64,000 nt of DNA, from the NCBI GenBank assembly GCA_949361645.1, contig OX442421.1, positions 2,602,633 to 2,666,632 on the forward strand. The letters are read 5' to 3'. The first letter of the stretch is position 1. Every line of letters begins with the position of its first letter. The notes below the pieces were generated by a model. The model did not search any database. It had not been told where the DNA came from and saw only the letters and a list, made by a program, of their open reading frames with translations. The translations under genes were made by a program, and so were the position numbers. Origin of the DNA: Spongilla lacustris (lineage: Eukaryota > Porifera > Demospongiae > Spongillida > Spongillidae). Below are positions 20,714 to 33,300 of the stretch, one piece after another.

Positions 20714-22860
20714 ACGGTTTACCGGCTAATTTAATTATCAATTATAGCTACGTAACCGCGGAATTTAATTATTGATATTTGCTATTTTTAGATACAGTGT
20801 CATTAGCACCAAATAACTTTTGAACCGAACGAGTCTTCTTAGTGCAACTTTTGAAATTCAGTTAGAGAAGTGATTTCTCTACACGCTGGTATGAGCTGAT
20901 TGTTGGTAGCACACTGGTAAAGTATCCGTAACCTACCATGAGCAAATGAGTCGGTTACCTACAGAGACGCTGCCGTTGCCATAGACGCTATGAACTTGAA
21001 ATCCGACTACTATCGTCGCTAGACTGTTAGGCAAGTATTTAAGGATGAAGGGATGTATTTTATATACGATTTGTGCGTGAAAACAAGCAGAACAGTGCAA
21101 GCGTACGTACGAGCGCCATACATTGAATTGTCCCAACATTATTTATGATGGAGCGTACTTTGAACTCCTGCCGTTTTCTTTCTTTAGTAAAGCTGAACAC
21201 TACTAACTCAGAACATGTTTTCTTGACCCTGAGTCATCTTTATAACATTTCAAGACACCAATAAAATACCTCTCGATACGACCGTACCAGCTGTCCTCAC
21301 ATGATGCTCGGACACACCCAAATATTCTACCGTATGGGCGTTATAGAAATGTATATTTGTGAGCGTAACGTTGCTCAAACTATGTTGATTCTTGTTCGCA
21401 TACCTGTCTACTAGCTATGTCTAAGGTTTGGTGTTTATGTGTACGATGGGCGAAAAGTTACACTTGTGTAACTATCAACATGTTTTTTTGTCGCTTATAA
21501 GCGACGTCCGCGGTGACCGTACAGTGCATAACATGCTAGTTGATGATAAATTTTTTTGCATCACTTTTACATTTGAGTGGACTTTTTAACAACATGGTTT
21601 GGGATATCCAAAATCTAATTACAGAATATTGTTTATGCATCATCTGGCATTAAAAGTACAAAACCACAACTGCTCACGTGACTTCCTCATTGCATAGCGT
21701 TTCATTTTCAGTAACTACCCTAAATAAGTAGTTTTTAAGGGATTTCTCCACCGTTACATGCTGGATTGCGCTGAAATTTGGTGTGTAAGTGTAGCATGGT
21801 CCCTTATAAAAAACTGCCGTGTTCGATTTCGAATGCGGGAAACAGTTTCGGTATTGGCATCCTTTAAGGACAGATTTTAGAGGGAATTGTGCTTAGTATG
21901 GAGTTTCGTTGCGTGCGCGATCTGAGGTCCCAGGATCAGCTAGTAGATAGTAAAATGATGGTTGAATCCAAGGCAGTTGCATTCGTGACTTTACTGATGG
22001 TTTGGCAGCGAATAGAAAGCCTCTAAGTCGGAGGATGAAAAAAAGTCGGCCATATACAATGAATAACATTATAAAGATGACGTCATTGTATGTTGTGGGA
22101 GTGGTGATCAAGTCGACAACGGTTCTTTTGCACTTCAGAGGTGCCTAAATAGGTGATGATGCATTCCTACATCTGATTTATCGTTCGCTTGTGGTCTCCA
22201 GCAGGGTTTGGTTCTGAAAAGAACGCTACCACTCCCACTTTTCAGCCAATGACGTCAACTCTATAATGTTATTCATTGTATATGGCCGACTTTTTTTTAT
22301 CCTCTGACTTAGAGGCTTTCTATTCGCTGCCAAACCATCAGTAAAGTCACGAGTGCAACTGCCTTGGATTCAACCATCATTTTACTATCTACTAGCTGAT
22401 CCTGGGACCTCAGATCGCGCACGCAACGAAACTCCATACTAAGCACAATTCTCTCTAAAATCTGTCCTTAAAGGATGCCAATACCGAAACTGTTTCCCGC
22501 ATTCAAAATCGGACACGGCAGTTTTCGATAAGGGGCCATGCTACACTTACACACCGAATTTCAGCGCAATCCAGCATGTAACGGTGGAGAAATCCCTTAA
22601 AAACTACTTATTTAAGGTAGTTACTGAAAATGAAACGCTATGCAATGAGGAAGTTACATGAGCAGTTGTGGTTTTGTACTTTTAATGCCAGATGATGCAT
22701 AAACAATATTCTGTAATTAGATTTTGGATATCCCAAACCATGTTGTTAAAAAGTCCACTCAAATGTAAAAGTGATGCAAAAAATTTTATCATCAACTAGC
22801 ATGTTATGCACTGTACGTAATAATTGTGTCGCTTATAAGCGACGTTCGCGGGTAAACCGT
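20714..22860. mobile_element. Foldback transposon with 600-bp inverted arms, TA flanks
   Basis: Outer inverted ends ACGGTTTACC / GGTAAACCGT, each flanked by TA (20712-20713 and 22861-22862). Inside, 21491-22092 and 22248-22850 are near-perfect inverted copies, each bordered by TCGCTTATAAGCGACGT; about 155 bp lie between them. No transposase frame was found. Mariner-type target preference is inferred from TA. Confidence 0.8.
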
Positions 22861-23019
22861 TAACTGCTGATACCACTGGATCAATCATCAAAGGCCCAGC
22901 TTCTGATTCAACTGTGCATGCATCTGCTCCAACAGGCTCAGTTTCTGATTCAACTGTGCATGCATCTGTTCCAACAGGCCCAGCTTCCGATTCCACTACC
23001 CTCATAGATTCTGGTACCA

Positions 23020-26000
23020 CACTGTTAAAAAAACTGGCCCGAGGGGTGTTAGGTTTGAGGGGTGTTACAGCCCGAGGAGTGTTATGGCAACACACTAGAG
23101 TGTTCAGCTGACATTTATGGGTGTTAGCAGGCTATGCTGGGGTGTTAGCAGCATACCCCACCAACAGTGGGGTGTTGGGTGATTTTAGAGGTGTGTTGTC
23201 ACAACACTGGTTTACCGCATCTACACCCCAATGTTCAGCCTTGTGTGTAATTACTTTCTGACTGTTGAGGGCGTGGTTTGCGAGATATAGTATGGCAGCA
23301 TATGAACGATGGCAGCTGTGACTTCATATTTGAGGTGATGTAGATACAGTTACAAATTTACAATACTGGACTTTAAGTGACAGAGTTATATCTTAAAGGT
23401 ATATGCATGCATGAACGCACACAACATACATGTACCAGTTAAAAATGTCTAACATGGCCCGTGCATTGGTGTGGATTTCTAGACTAGGGCAGCTAGTGCG
23501 TATACACGTTGCCTTTTCAACATGCACAGCAATTACCGTATTCATGCGTGCAATCTCGCTGTGCTTATGAAGGCTAGTGTGCAGTGTTCGTCAATGTGCA
23601 CCGCTGTGCTCATGCTAGCGCTTCGCTATCAGTAGTGTGTTGTAGTACGCATGCATAGGCCCTATACTAAGTTTCATATTTGATGCAAGCTTGTTCATGC
23701 CACTTTGTGTTGAGAGTGAAGTCAAGGTTAATAAGTATATATAGCATGGCATAGCCTACTTGGATTCTATTTAGATCACACCCTAGTAAAATGACATGTG
23801 AGCATATTTACATCACTACTCACACTGAAGTATTTTGTTACGTGCATATAGCAAGGAAATAGTAATTTCAAAAAATATATATTTCACAGCTTGAATATTG
23901 GGTTTATGTTAAAAGTGTTCATGCAGTCATGTGGCTACATGTCTATATCATTATACCACATGCAGGTCCTGATAGCAAGTAGACAATAATGAAATATGCT
24001 GGATGAATGCTGCTGAACACTGTTGTGTGGCCTTAATGGCAGGAGTTTGGACACTCTTTGTATTCATCAGTACTGAGGTGTGTTCCATACACACATATAG
24101 TGATACACACACATGCACACATACACACATGCACACACATACACACACATGCACACATACACACACATGCGCACATACACACCTACACACATGCACACAC
24201 ACATGCACACATACACACATGCACACATGCACACATACACACATGCACACATACACACATGAACACATACATATACACACATGCATACATACACACACGC
24301 ACACATACACACATATGACACACACACATGTACACACATATACACAACACACACACAGACATGCATATACATACACATACATGCACACACATACACAACA
24401 CACACACACATGCACACATACATGTGCTGCTAATGCACACACATACACATATAAACACATACACTTAATTATCAACCTAATAATTCCTACCTGGGTACAC
24501 CCCCAAATGCAATGCAAGCGTGATGTTCATTGGTTGACTGATTGGCAGCAAATGGGGGCAAGGGGCAGGAGTACCCCACGAGCCTGTGTCCCTGTACCCA
24601 AACTCCCCGGCAGTGGTGGCACCAGCTAGTGCCGCTGACCACAACCGGGTGAGCTGTGTACCAAAGCCAGGACGCTGGTCCAGGCTTGGCTATCCAGGAT
24701 CGTTGGGGAAGTCTGCAGGCACCAGGGTGACACTGGTCACCAACTGGGTGACCTGTTTACCAAGCCAAGACGCTGGTCCAGGCTTGGCTAGCCGGCTTTG
24801 TAGGGACAAGCCCGCAGGGCTCCGCCCCCTGCCTTACTGTAATTGAATATGACCAGGAAATGCATCATACAGCAAAGTACAAATACATGTGGAGGGGAGG
24901 GTGGGAAAGGTGAAGCTCTCCAGCGCCTGTTGACCAGCAGCATGCGCTGGAGTTGCGCATCATCTTTATATACATGCATACCCAGAGGCTGGCCGTCCAA
25001 TTATACAACAATAAGCGAACAAAGGGGCCATCGCCCAGCGCCATCTGACAATAGTAAGGCTACTCCATATCACAGAAATAAGGCTTGAGTGTGATGTGGT
25101 TATGCGTGTAAACAGGAATTACTAGTGCCCATCAAAACCTGTTTCGCTCCCTAAACAGTACCATGTACACACACACACACAATGCATACATGCACACACA
25201 TGCACACACACACAATGCATACATGCACATGCACACACATGCACACACATAATGCATACATGCACACGCAGGGTGGAGCGTCGATTAATAGGACTGCAGG
25301 ACTGTTGGGGAAGGGGGAGGGGGGCCTCACATTTAGCCAAATAAAATACGAAAGCGGGGGGGGGGGGGGGGGGGGGTCCCTCACAATCAGGCATCAAACA
25401 AGGAGGATTGACCAGCCCCCCTGGCTACAGGCCTGCATACACACACACATACACACACATGCATATTCACACATACACACACATTCACACACACAATGCA
25501 CACATTAACAGGCATGCACATGTGTGTATGTGTATAGCTTCATGTGCATACACATACACAGAAATACTGTTGGACAGCAAATACACTCTGAGAGAAGTGC
25601 GCTTTTTTTGCAATTGGAACTACTCAAAAGTCCTGTATAGCTTTCCTCAACCTGTATAGCTTTCCTCAACGTGTATTCACAATTGTAATATATAAATATG
25701 AAGGTCATGCTAAAAATATATTTTATTGCGCATGCGTGACCTTTAGAAACACGTTCTGTTATTCAGGAACAGGTAAGTTCCGACTTTTGGTAAGCTATTT
25801 GTTTTGTTCCAGCGTTGAGCGATGCATCAATTTTGAGTAAGACGAGTTGAGCGCTTTGAAGAGAGTTCATCGAGAACAGCAGTTCGCGATCGGACCGGAA
25901 TGCCTGTTTTAACGGTCTAGCTAAGGAAAATTCTGCTACTACCGCTCGCTGCGCTGCCTCACTATAATGAGCCACTTCATAAGGCAGGTAAGTACCTTGT

Positions 26001-26586
26001 AGCGCTAAATAACGCCCTACCTTACCTTACAAAGGTCATATGACACGCTGGCTCTAGCAAGCCTTCCAGGTAAGCTTAACAATCGGTACGATTGACGCTG
26101 TTATTGTCACCGATCCGCTTAGCGAACATGACCATCGTCGGACTGAGGGCTGCACCCAAGTTTCAATTAAAAAGGTTAGACATGTCTCATATTGGAACCT
26201 GACCATTATATATTGTGTTTTCTCCGTTTGTTTAGTGTCCGAAGGATGCAGAGAAACACTCCAGGACTACTCGATCGTCGCATAGGCCCTAAAGACATGT
26301 TTATAGTTTTGTTGTATGATTGTATTTATTGTCAACTTTTTATTAAAATCATCAACTGTTGTTGTATAGTTTATTAAGATCAATTTATGTTGTATCATAA
26401 GATTACGGTGCATGCACGAGCTATTGATACCTGTGTCAACACCCATTAGAGTGTACTGGCTACACTTCAGGGGTGTTGGCTCTAACACCCTTGAGCGGTT
26501 ACCACAACACTCCATAGGGTGTTATTCCTAAACAGGCGTACGAACACCCCTAAGGGTGTTGTGGCAACACCCTTTTTTTAACAGTG
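23020..26586. mobile_element. CACTG-ended transposon with subterminal GGGTGTT repeats
   Basis: Inverted ends CACTGTTAAAAAAA and TTTTTTTAACAGTG, flanked by CA on each side. Both subterminal regions (23050-23210 and 26440-26570) contain many copies of GGGTGTT or AACACCC, a layout typical of CACTA/EnSpm-like elements (known for that superfamily). The interior is dominated by CA/ACATGC arrays, a roughly 90-bp direct duplication near 24650-24800 and a 21-base poly-G; no transposase is readable. Confidence 0.7.
24090..24470. repeat. ACACATGCAC / ACACATAC microsatellite array
   Basis: Imperfect array of CA with T substitutions, inside the CACTG-ended element. Related short arrays lie at 25155-25270 and 25435-25560. 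Confidence 0.9.
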
Positions 26587-27566
26587 CACAGGCACAAAAT
26601 CTGTCACCAAAGATCTACCTGCTAAAGAGATTCGATCTGTCACAATGAACCAAGCTACTGATTTCACTGATCGTGAATCTGTCACCACTGGATCAATCAT
26701 ACATGTAACTTCAAATTCAACTGAATCTGTTCCGAAAGACATAGCTTCTGATGCCATAGCCACCAAGTGCAACAAAGACCAAACTGGCACAGGACCTGTC
26801 ACCAAAGAGCTAGTTGCTGACACTGCTGGTATATTATTAAGATCTTAATAGTTTTAGTGACGGAACTGATTAATGTTTTGTTTTTTAGCTCTGGAGATTC
26901 TGTCTGTAACATCCCCTGAGGACTTAGATCAGCAGTAGGAAGATGATATAATTGGTAATCATGTACACATGTTATAATTACTGTCAAGTAATACTACTAA
27001 ACAAACAAGCATGCATGCATGGCTAGAAGTATAATATAGCTTATTTTTGATATTGTATTTTGCAGTGGGTTCCTTCACTCAAGGTATATGTATGGAAGGT
27101 ATGACATTCATTTTTCAAGATATGCACTAAAATGAATATTTTCTGTCTAGATTTGTCTCAAAAGAGTGCTGAAGTTATCATTTCAGTAGCATTTGGTGTC
27201 ATGATGATGAAGCAATTGACCAGACAACGACTATTAACAACTTTGAACAACTATATGGCTCAAGGAGATGAAAGACGATCACTTCAGTCTGCACCAAAGG
27301 CATCCCTTTTAAGACCCCTGGCTAAACTTCTTCTAGCAAAAAAAGATAGTGGTTCTTTCGGAGGGTGCCACACTCCAAAATGTTAAAAGGCAGGATGTTA
27401 AAGTTAATGGAACATTGTAAGTCATTTAGTACTGCACTGTCATTTTGCACTGTCGATACAAACGTTCAGTGTACATGTGATTTTGATTCGTATTACATTT
27501 TGATGTGATTGAGGTGGGATTTATGGAGTAATGTAAGTTTTAGATGCATTGTAAAATAATAAGAAT

Positions 27567-28015
27567 GGAATGCATTCCAGGAAGGAATGCAGGGTGGAAT
27601 GCATTGGAAACCAGGATGGAATGCAGGGTGGAATGCATTGGATTGGAAACCAGGATGGAACGCATTGGAAACCAGGATGGAATGCATTGGAAACCAGGAT
27701 GGAATGCATTGGAAACCAGGAAGGAATGCATTGGAAACCAGGATGGGATGCATTGGAAACCAGGATGGAATGCATTGGAAACCAGGAAGGAATGCATTGG
27801 AAACCAGGATGGAATGCATTGGAAACCAGGATGGAATGCATTGGAAACCAGGATGGAATGCATTGGAAACCAGGATGGAATGCAATGGAAACCAGGAAGG
27901 AATGCATTGGAAACCAGGATGGAATGCATTGGAAACCAGGATGAAATGCATTGGAAACCATCGGAAACTAGGATGGAATGTATTCCAAACCGGGGTGGGA
28001 ATGCATTGAAACCAG
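27567..28015. repeat. 22-bp minisatellite
   Basis: About 19 copies of GGAATGCATTGGAAACCAGG-AT with point variants. All three frames stay open on both strands, which produces long false proteins. Confidence 0.95.
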
Positions 28016-28425
28016 GATCCAGATGGTTTTTGAACAGGGGAATGCGTTATTTCCGTATAAAAACCACACCCGTTTTTTTTTTGTTCGGCAGAACCATACG
28101 TGCCTGGGAATTAACGGATTCCAGCACTAAAAACGGGTTAAAAACCAAGCGGAATTTGTTCGGGAAACCCATGGATGGATTCTTTGCTGGGAATCCTCTT
28201 CACTTTCCATGGTAAGACCCAGTACGGATATCGCATTATCCCAAGATCGAAAGCGATGCAATACCCAGTCCGGAAAAATGACCTTTCCCAGGGTGGGAAA
28301 AAAATGAAGAAATATTTGTTCGGCAAACCCATCGTCGGGTTTTTAGCATGGGAATCGATCGATTCCCATATTATTTCCCAAGGTTGGGTCGGCGAAAGTT
28401 TTCCCTGTGCTTTGTGGCATCCATA
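28016..28425. repeat. Degenerate repeat of TTGTTCGG-AAACCCAT blocks
   Basis: A block of roughly 165 bp beginning near 28155 (TTTGTTCGGGAAACCCATGG) recurs diverged near 28317. It borders the 22-bp array and may be its ancestral flank. No homology was recognised. Confidence 0.5.
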
Positions 28426-29038
28426 AATGGAGATGGAGCTGAACAGCACTACCATATATGGTCAGTTGTATATACTAAGTCTAGTTTCAGCATCAATTTG
28501 TTACTTCCATTCTGTGATTGTGTGCATTTACAACATCCTTTTCTTTATTATAGTCAGACCTCACCCACGGTTGTTTGCGGCTGGAAACTAGGTTTATAAT
28601 TAGAATATTACGGTACCTGTCCAAATAATTGTGAAGAAACACCTCATTACAGACACCTTATGTTTCAGAGCTCATAACACCTCAGATCAGCAGTAAAAAT
28701 ATATACTTATGTGTAGCATACAACACAACGTTTCAACCACTTTTATTTATAATGAACACGCATTTTTTAAATCGCACATGAAATTTATGCGCAAGCAGTG
28801 TTTACATCGCCACGCGGCACTTATTTTGGAAGGGCGTGTACAAGATCGGATATTGTGGACTTCCTGCACAACGGTTGGAGGTAAGACTAGGCTTTTCGTA
28901 AGTCAAAGGCATGCCAAAAAAAGAAGTGATGAACCACTTCTGTCGACGAATTTTCTGTCGCCCGAAAAGACCCATGTGTATTTTATGAATAATCGATGCG
29001 TGTTGTGGTCATTGCGTACATGAACATAGGTTAAAAGA
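28426..29038. other. Region upstream of RAG1-like gene
   Basis: AT-rich with no gene that can be supported. It should contain the promoter or the 5' end of the RAG1-like element, but no terminal inverted repeat starting with CAC could be identified. Confidence 0.4.
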
Positions 29039-32000
29039 ATGGACTACCACATTAAACAACTGCCGCTGCACTGCAGAGTATGTGGACAAAGGCTGATGAC
29101 AAGGAAGCATAAAAAGGAGATCCACGAATGACAATACTAATAATGCTCAAGTGTACCCTGAACACTTCTGCCATTGCTGTTACCATACAATGCAGAGGAT
29201 CATCAGTGCCCTGACACCATTTGTATGGGAAGCACATACCAATGAAGGGTGTAAGGTACATACTACATGTATATGCTTTTATGCAACATCATCAGTATAA
29301 ATCATACCACAGGTGTGTGAGCATTTCAGTTTCAATGCAAAAGGTCCAGTTAGGAAGCATACAGTTGGCAGAGGTCATCAACCTGGCCTCACACCAAACA
29401 TGTTAATTGCCCATCTTTGGAAGATTGCCCCTCCTCCAATCTTCTCAAGTGAGCCATACCCACCACTGGCAGGCCAAAACAGTGCCACTGTCCTGAAGGA
29501 GTTGAAGTGTGTGGTGTGTTCAAACATTCTCAAACAGCCCCTTGAACTGCCATGCCGTCAGCTGGCCTGTACCAGCTGTGTTGTGGAGCGAGTAGCAGCA
29601 TCAACCCCAGTGTGTCCTTGCTGCTTGGAGGATAGCTCCTTGGTACCCACAGAGATAAGACCAGCACCAAATGCTGTATTGCTCTTGTTGAAGGATGTAC
29701 TGGTACAATGTGTGGAGTGCCACAGGGATATGAAGGCTGGCTGTTACAATGGGCACGAGTGCACACCATATCTCACTGCTGGTGAAGAGAGAGAAGCAGC
29801 CGCACTGCTGAAGAGGGCCATCTCCACCAGCCCCGATCAAGCACGCATAATACAACTGCCTACAGGAGGAACAGTTAAGTGTAATCAATCTCACTTACAT
29901 TGTTATGACACACTAAACCATACCTTGTAGCCAATGACATTCATGCATGTAACCAAAGCCTGCCACCTGACTTCAGCTGCTTGTTCCAAGAGGCGTGCAG
30001 AGATGCACACAGCCAGAAGCATCGTCAGTGGAGGAGAGCCATCTGCCCTGATGGAGGGGGTACTCACTCTGAGTGATGAAGAGAGGATGTCTCTATTGCA
30101 GAAGGCAGGCATCACAAACATTGCAATCGACTCTGTCCAAGTATTGGCCATAAAAGTCGGCATGGCTATTCCCTGGAACGGTTTGAGACAACTTAGACGG
30201 TAAAGCATTACACAAAAACTATAAAAATAACCTACATATGCATTACTTGTCTAGGTGGCCGAAAGCGTCAGGAGTATCTCTAGCTGGGGAGCAGCGGATG
30301 CGCAACATTTGCAGGCAAATTGTGGGCGACAACTTAAAAGGAGAGATGGCTCTATTTTCATTTCCTCATCCTTCTGGTGGTGAAGAGCTTAGGGGAGCTC
30401 CTCTGGTTTATATTCCAGATCTGGTTCAGAAGGTTGTTGACCTCTTGGAAGAGAATGAAAGGTTAATTAGGAGGTCAAGGCATGAACCTTGCAAAATAAT
30501 TTTAACCCTATGTAGGACAGGACAGCTTACCTGGCATGATGGGGGTCATCCCTGCCAGTGAGGTGTGGTTAAAAATAGGAGGGGACAAAGGAGGCGGTTC
30601 GTTCAAGATGAACTTTCAGATTGTAAATGTTCCAGCGCCTAACTCAGTCCACAACACCTGCGTGTTTTGCTGCTTTGAAGCGGGCGACACTGTTACCAAC
30701 CTCCACATAGCACTTGACCGCTATAAGGATCAAGTTGCACATCTGCAAGGAATGAAATGGAGGTAAGAACAGTTAAAATCAAATGATTTATTAAACCTAC
30801 AGGCAATACACACTCAGGCTGTTCATGTGTGGAGACTACGAGTTCATTACTAGAATGTATGGGCTGTTAGGAGCAAGTGGTATGTGACTATTTGCATAGG
30901 TGCTAAACAAAGTGTACAAACATTGCACCTTTCTTATAGGATGCTACCCATGTTTGTATTGCTTGGCCCACCATCAGCACTTAGTAACACCTCTCTCAGT
31001 CAGAGGACCAGCTCCACCCAAAACATTTGAAACTATCACCATCAGCACTACATTGCTTCAGGGGTTGGCAAGAAACAAGCACAACACTTCTATAACTGCA
31101 TTTCAGAGCCTATTTTCAACATCCCCATTTCACAAGTATGTATAAATGAATTTGCCAAGAACTGTTTTGTATGATCATGCACATGCACACACACACGCTA
31201 GGTATGCCCACCTGGTCTTCACATCACTTTGGGCATCTTTACCAAGATTTATGGGTTGCTTGAAGACGAGTGTCATACCCTTGACCTTGAGCTGGCTCTG
31301 CACTCAAGAGACGATGCCCACTTCAGCTTCTCCAATTACAGCCATGAGCTGCAAAGGCTTCAGAAGCTACAAGCAGAGTTGGAGCAAGCTCAGGAGTCAT
31401 ATGATTTGTCGCAGCAAATGGCAACATATGTATCACTAGCTGTTGGGGAGAATGATCCAGTCACTGTGGATTTCTTCAAGCAATGTGAAGACAAGATGAA
31501 ATCTCTCAAACAACTTGTAAGCCATGCATGCAGTATAAAATGTGTATTGACACACCAATCACACTAGGAAACAGATGTAGCCAACTGCACAGCCACAGTG
31601 AAGAAGGGATTTTCGATCAAAGACGGCCCCTTTGTTAAGGAGCTGGACTCTGCATTGCAGTCCATAGGAGTACATCGCCAGCAATATTTTGGAGGTGCCT
31701 TTGTGGGCAATCATTTACACAAGACTCTAAAGGTACTAAAAATCTAAGTTTAGAAGTAGTGATCATGCAACTTCTTCACTTTACAGCTATCTAATATCCA
31801 GACACTGTGTAAGTCACTGGTTCAAACTGCACAAAACAGATTGCCCTATCGCGTTGTAGAGCTACAACAGCGTACCGACATTCTGGTCAATACATTTTGC
31901 ATGTTTGCTAGCTGCCACAACATATATGACCAGAATTTCATTGATGAAGCACAAACCTTTGCTCTAGGTGAGTATCATTTTTATGATTTCATTTGAACTC

Positions 32001-32336
32001 AAGACTATACAATTGATTTCTTCAGAACAAGCCATTGAACAGTTCATGGCGTACTTCCGGAAGTCCTTCCCAGAGGCAACAGTCCCCATTAAGATGCATA
32101 TCCTGGAGGATCATGCTACTACATGGGCTAATTCTACGCACATTGGATTTGGCCTCCTAGGCAAACAGGGGGCTGAGTCCAACCATGCCAAGTTTACACG
32201 ACTTGGCTTAGCCTACACAGCAGTTACTGACAAAGTAAAGCATTTGCTGTGCATTGTCAAAGAACACTTAATAAGCATTTCCCCACAAGTTTTAGCTGCC
32301 GTCCCCCCTCCACAAAAGAAGGAAAAAAATATTTAA
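29039..32336 (+). CDS. RAG1-like transposase (N-terminal zinc region, RING, catalytic core)
   Basis: Exons (approximate): 29039-29255, 29313-about 29900, about 29978-30199, 30255-about 30461, about 30515-30762, 30803-30879, 30940-about 31135, 31203-31516, 31568-31732, 31787-31968, 32026-32336. Exon 1: CRVCGQRL and YPEHFCHCCYHTM, like the RAG1 N terminus. Exon 2: a RING (CVVCSNILKQPLELPCRQ, then CTSC and CPCC) followed by VQCVECHRDM, as after the RAG1 RING. Core: GGDKGGGSFKMNFQI (first Asp, 30584-30586), APNSVHNTCVFCCFEAGD, LRLFMCGDYEFITRMYGLLG (second Asp, 30834-30836), CYPCLYC zinc pair, HITLGIFTKIYGLLEDE, YFGGAFVGNHLHKTL, and KMHILEDHATTW then KQGAESNHAKF (Glu, 32175-32177). These align in order with the RAG1 core, giving a DDE triad. 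Exon 1 has a frame break in an A5 run, and the exon joins near 30500 and 31135 do not keep frame as read. No RAG2-like kelch gene is nearby. Confidence 0.75.
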
Positions 32337-32399
32337 TCCTCACTCACATACGTCTTCAAACGGTGCACATCATTTATTGAGGTGTCTTCGTCATCATCC

Positions 32400-32560
32400 G
32401 TTAGCCTGTGTGCAGGTTATGTGCCATGACTTACATGTGTGTAGGCTATGTGCCATGACTTACATGTGTAGGCTATGTGTCATGACTTACATGTGTAGGC
32501 TATGTGTCATGACTTACATGTGTGTATGCATAGTCATGGCTTACATGTGTGTAGAAAAAG
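32400..32560. repeat. 27-bp tandem repeat downstream of RAG1-like gene
   Basis: About five copies of ATGTG-CATGACTTACATG-TGTAGGCT units. Confidence 0.85.
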
Positions 32561-32623
32561 GTTGGGAAAAATTATCTGTTTGGTGATGTGTTTTTATTTA
32601 TTTATTTTATTTATCTTTTAGTT

Positions 32624-32755
32624 TTATAGCAAGCTGGCGCCGATCAATATCTCTGAAAACTTTGAGGAGGAGTTATGGCGGTTGGTTGGTCGTGAGCCTA
32701 TTCGCTGTGACCTTGATCAGCCCCCACAGGCATGCATTTTGAAAAAGATCTTTTG
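32624..32755 (+). CDS. Unrecognised coding-like exon
   Basis: After a pyrimidine-rich acceptor (atcttttag) the frame FYSKLAPINISENFEEELW then RLVGREPIRCDLDQPP stays open with protein-like composition. It may be a fragment of another transposon gene. No family was recognised and no partner exon is certain. Confidence 0.3.
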
Positions 32756-33088
32756 TCAAGGATGCCAGAGACATATTATTTGGATGTGTGTTTGTGTGTA
32801 CTACTTTGCTTGAATATTTGGTATTGTGATAATACGAATGTTTCTGGTATGCAAAAACCACAAAAACTGTTATATGTCAATGCCAGAGCTGTAGCTAGGG
32901 AGTAGGTATTGTAGTGTGGCGTGCGAAGCGCGCAGTATAGCGCCGTGAAGCGGACTCGGGACAAGGCTGTGTTTTTTCAATGAAGAGTGTCTGGACAGCA
33001 CTGCAGGTGCAATTTGACCCCAGATTCAGAGTTGGCATCATAGGCGCTTCGCGCCTTGTAGCCCTAAACCCAAAAGCCCTCCTGATGT

Positions 33089-33300
33089 TTACATGCTTCG
33101 GCATGTAACTCTAACATGTTCTACTGTCCAAATCCCACCATTTTTATCCCAATTGCAAAAGACCTCAGGTGCCCTTGGCCATTCGCTCTCAGTTTGCTCA
33201 CAGATATCAGCAGGCGTCAGCAGAGCATCAAACATGATCACCAGTCCCTCCCATTCCTTCTCCAAAGGGTGTCCATTGCACAACAGCACGGCAATGCTGC
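33089..33300 (-). CDS. Unrecognised coding-like exon
   Basis: Minus-strand frame with NGHPLEKEWEGLVIMFDALL, ICEQTESEWPRAPEVFCNW and a Trp-rich end. Composition is protein-like and clearly better than the plus-strand frames over it. Function unknown; it may be transposon-derived. Confidence 0.3.

Larger units (their letters stand above)
20645..27386 (+). pseudogene. Thr/Ser-rich gene remnant carrying two transposons
   Basis: Not recognised as a known family. Coding pieces: 20645-20713 (after tttcag), 22861-23019, 26587-26825, a short exon about 26889-26955, 27066-27083 and 27153-27386. The first three encode a degenerate repeat rich in Thr, Ser, Val and Pro (units such as GPASDSTVHASAPTG), like a low-complexity secreted or nuclear linker. 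The reading frame is continuous across the first three pieces if each transposon and one copy of its flanking duplication is removed. Later exons encode a more ordinary stretch (AEVIISVAFGVMMMKQLTRQ). An in-frame TAG at 26936-26938 interrupts an otherwise continuing frame. The first exon is not visible. Two insertions plus a stop argue for a dead gene. Confidence 0.6.

Noticed and set aside
24003..24629. Long Thr-His and Cys-Val frames
   Set aside because: (CA)n-type microsatellite read in both directions; same for 8155-8385, 14509-14823, 20017-20459 and 56383-56716.
25763..25975. 70-codon minus-strand frame as transposase of the CACTG-ended element
   Set aside because: No DDE or zinc-finger motif and too short; the element is treated as non-autonomous.
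27493..28009. Overlapping open frames on both strands over 27.5-28.0 kb
   Set aside because: Produced by the 22-bp minisatellite; open in every frame, so not evidence for a gene.
28709..29023. 104-codon frame just before the RAG1-like gene
   Set aside because: Composition and lack of motifs do not support it; more likely 5' region of the RAG1-like gene or element.
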